Origin: JAFGJU01 sp964570935
GTDB lineage: Bacteria > Eisenbacteria > RBG-16-71-46 > JAFGJU01
NCBI GenBank assembly: GCA_964570935.1
Contig: CAZMZP010000010.1
Coordinates: forward strand, 1-14,497
Length of the DNA stretch: 14,497 nucleotides
Direction: 5' to 3'
Shown here: positions 14,242-14,497 of the stretch, piece after piece
Position numbering within the stretch: the first letter of the stretch is position 1
How the letters are laid out: each line of letters begins with the position of its first letter
The notes under the pieces: model-generated
Database searches by the model: none
Seen by the model: only the letters and a program-made list of their open reading frames with translations
Told to the model about the DNA's origin: nothing
Position numbers and translations under genes: made by a program

Positions 14242-14270
14242 TTGACGCTATAACGTCATGACGCTATAAT
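14242..14270 (+). promoter_or_regulatory. Near-consensus promoter of the ribbon-helix-helix antitoxin gene
   Basis: TTGACG (14242-14247) and a perfect TATAAT (14265-14270) are separated by exactly 17 bases. Transcription would begin near 14277, about 15 bases before the start codon, with GGAGG at 14281-14285 as ribosome site. Such a strong promoter implies that repression by the antitoxin is what normally limits it. Confidence 0.82.
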
Positions 14271-14274
14271 GTCA
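14243..14274 (+). promoter_or_regulatory. Tandem 16-base operator repeats over the promoter
   Basis: TGACGCTATAACGTCA (14243-14258) and TGACGCTATAATGTCA (14259-14274) are head-to-tail copies matching at 15 of 16 bases. Each has inverted TGAC/GTCA ends. They cover both the -35 and -10 hexamers. Ribbon-helix-helix antitoxins bind such tandem short sites cooperatively to repress their own operon, so this is a likely autoregulatory operator. Confidence 0.72.
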
Positions 14275-14291
14275 TTGAATGGAGGTGTTCT

Positions 14292-14497
14292 ATGAAAGGT
14301 TCACCGAAACGGGCCACTGTTTACATGGACCCGATGCTGCACAGGGCGCTGCGGATAAAGTCCGTCGAGACTTCGAGATCCATGTCCGAGCTCGTGAACG
14401 ACGCCGTGAGGTATTCCTTGGCAGAAGACGCCGAGGACTTGGAGGCGTTTGAAGAACGCGCTGGAGAGCCGCTCATCGCGTTTGAGGATGTGCTGAA
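14292..14497 (+). CDS. Ribbon-helix-helix (CopG/RelB-like) antitoxin, partial
   Basis: Cut off by the window end after 68 codons. The N-terminus RATVYMDPMLHRALRIKSVE is a beta strand and helix of the ribbon-helix-helix fold, followed by TSRSMSELVNDAVRYSL, the second DNA-contacting helix region. The acidic tail EDAEDLEAFEERAGEPLIAF would wrap the toxin. I recall this kind of tail in CopG/DUF6290-like antitoxins paired with RelE/ParE toxins, and such a toxin gene would be expected just downstream. ATG 14292 has GGAGG six bases upstream. It is the second toxin-antitoxin module after abiE. Confidence 0.85.
   Translation, partial: MKGSPKRATVYMDPMLHRALRIKSVETSRSMSELVNDAVRYSLAEDAEDLEAFEERAGEPLIAFEDVL

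Overview
The window is a high-GC bacterial chromosome segment with no rRNA, tRNA, CRISPR array or insertion sequence that I can see. It uses the standard bacterial code, with TGA as a normal stop in pstC, acpS, abiEi and abiEii. ATG, GTG and TTG starts and Shine-Dalgarno sequences are all common. AGG and ATA codons are frequent despite the high GC. A single-domain GSI-alpha glutamine synthetase, a class II aldolase ending in a microcompartment-type targeting helix, and a sigma factor fused to a zinc-finger domain suggest a poorly studied lineage, for example among PVC/FCB or candidate phyla. I cannot fix the taxon from sequence alone.

Layout. (1) 2-3601, plus strand: the end of pstS, then pstC, pstA, pstB and phoU, a complete high-affinity phosphate uptake operon apart from the truncated first gene. 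(2) 3665-11027, minus strand: a long run of genes in the order histone-deacetylase-family hydrolase, ECF-like sigma factor with a C-terminal zinc finger, small zinc ribbon protein (own promoter), HAD phosphatase, acpS, bifunctional NAD(P)HX epimerase/dehydratase, class II aldolase and glnA. HAD-acpS-nnr and aldolase-glnA are tightly spaced or overlapping and are probably co-transcribed in two blocks. phoU and glnA converge. (3) 11200-12024, plus strand: a short two-helix pore-like membrane protein, then a cutA gene with two in-frame TGA codons. (4) 12167-14497, plus strand: a toxin-antitoxin region with a complete abiEi-abiEii (type IV) pair behind an elaborate promoter/operator. It is followed by the start of a ribbon-helix-helix antitoxin gene with its own near-consensus promoter inside a tandem operator; its partner toxin would lie beyond the window edge.

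How the genes work together. PstSCAB imports phosphate and PhoU restrains the system. GlnA assimilates ammonia. AcpS activates acyl carrier protein and Nnr repairs damaged nicotinamide cofactors, a common genomic pairing. The aldolase would split a sugar phosphate such as fuculose-1-phosphate, possibly inside a bacterial microcompartment encoded elsewhere. No gap without a gene exceeds 300 bases. In 8597-8876 I see no gene or convincing signal. In 12025-12315 there are the repeats and operators described below.

The observations most worth following are the duplicated nested-palindrome operator before abiE, the encapsulation-peptide-like tail on the aldolase, the sigma/zinc-finger fusion, and cutA interrupted only by two TGA codons.
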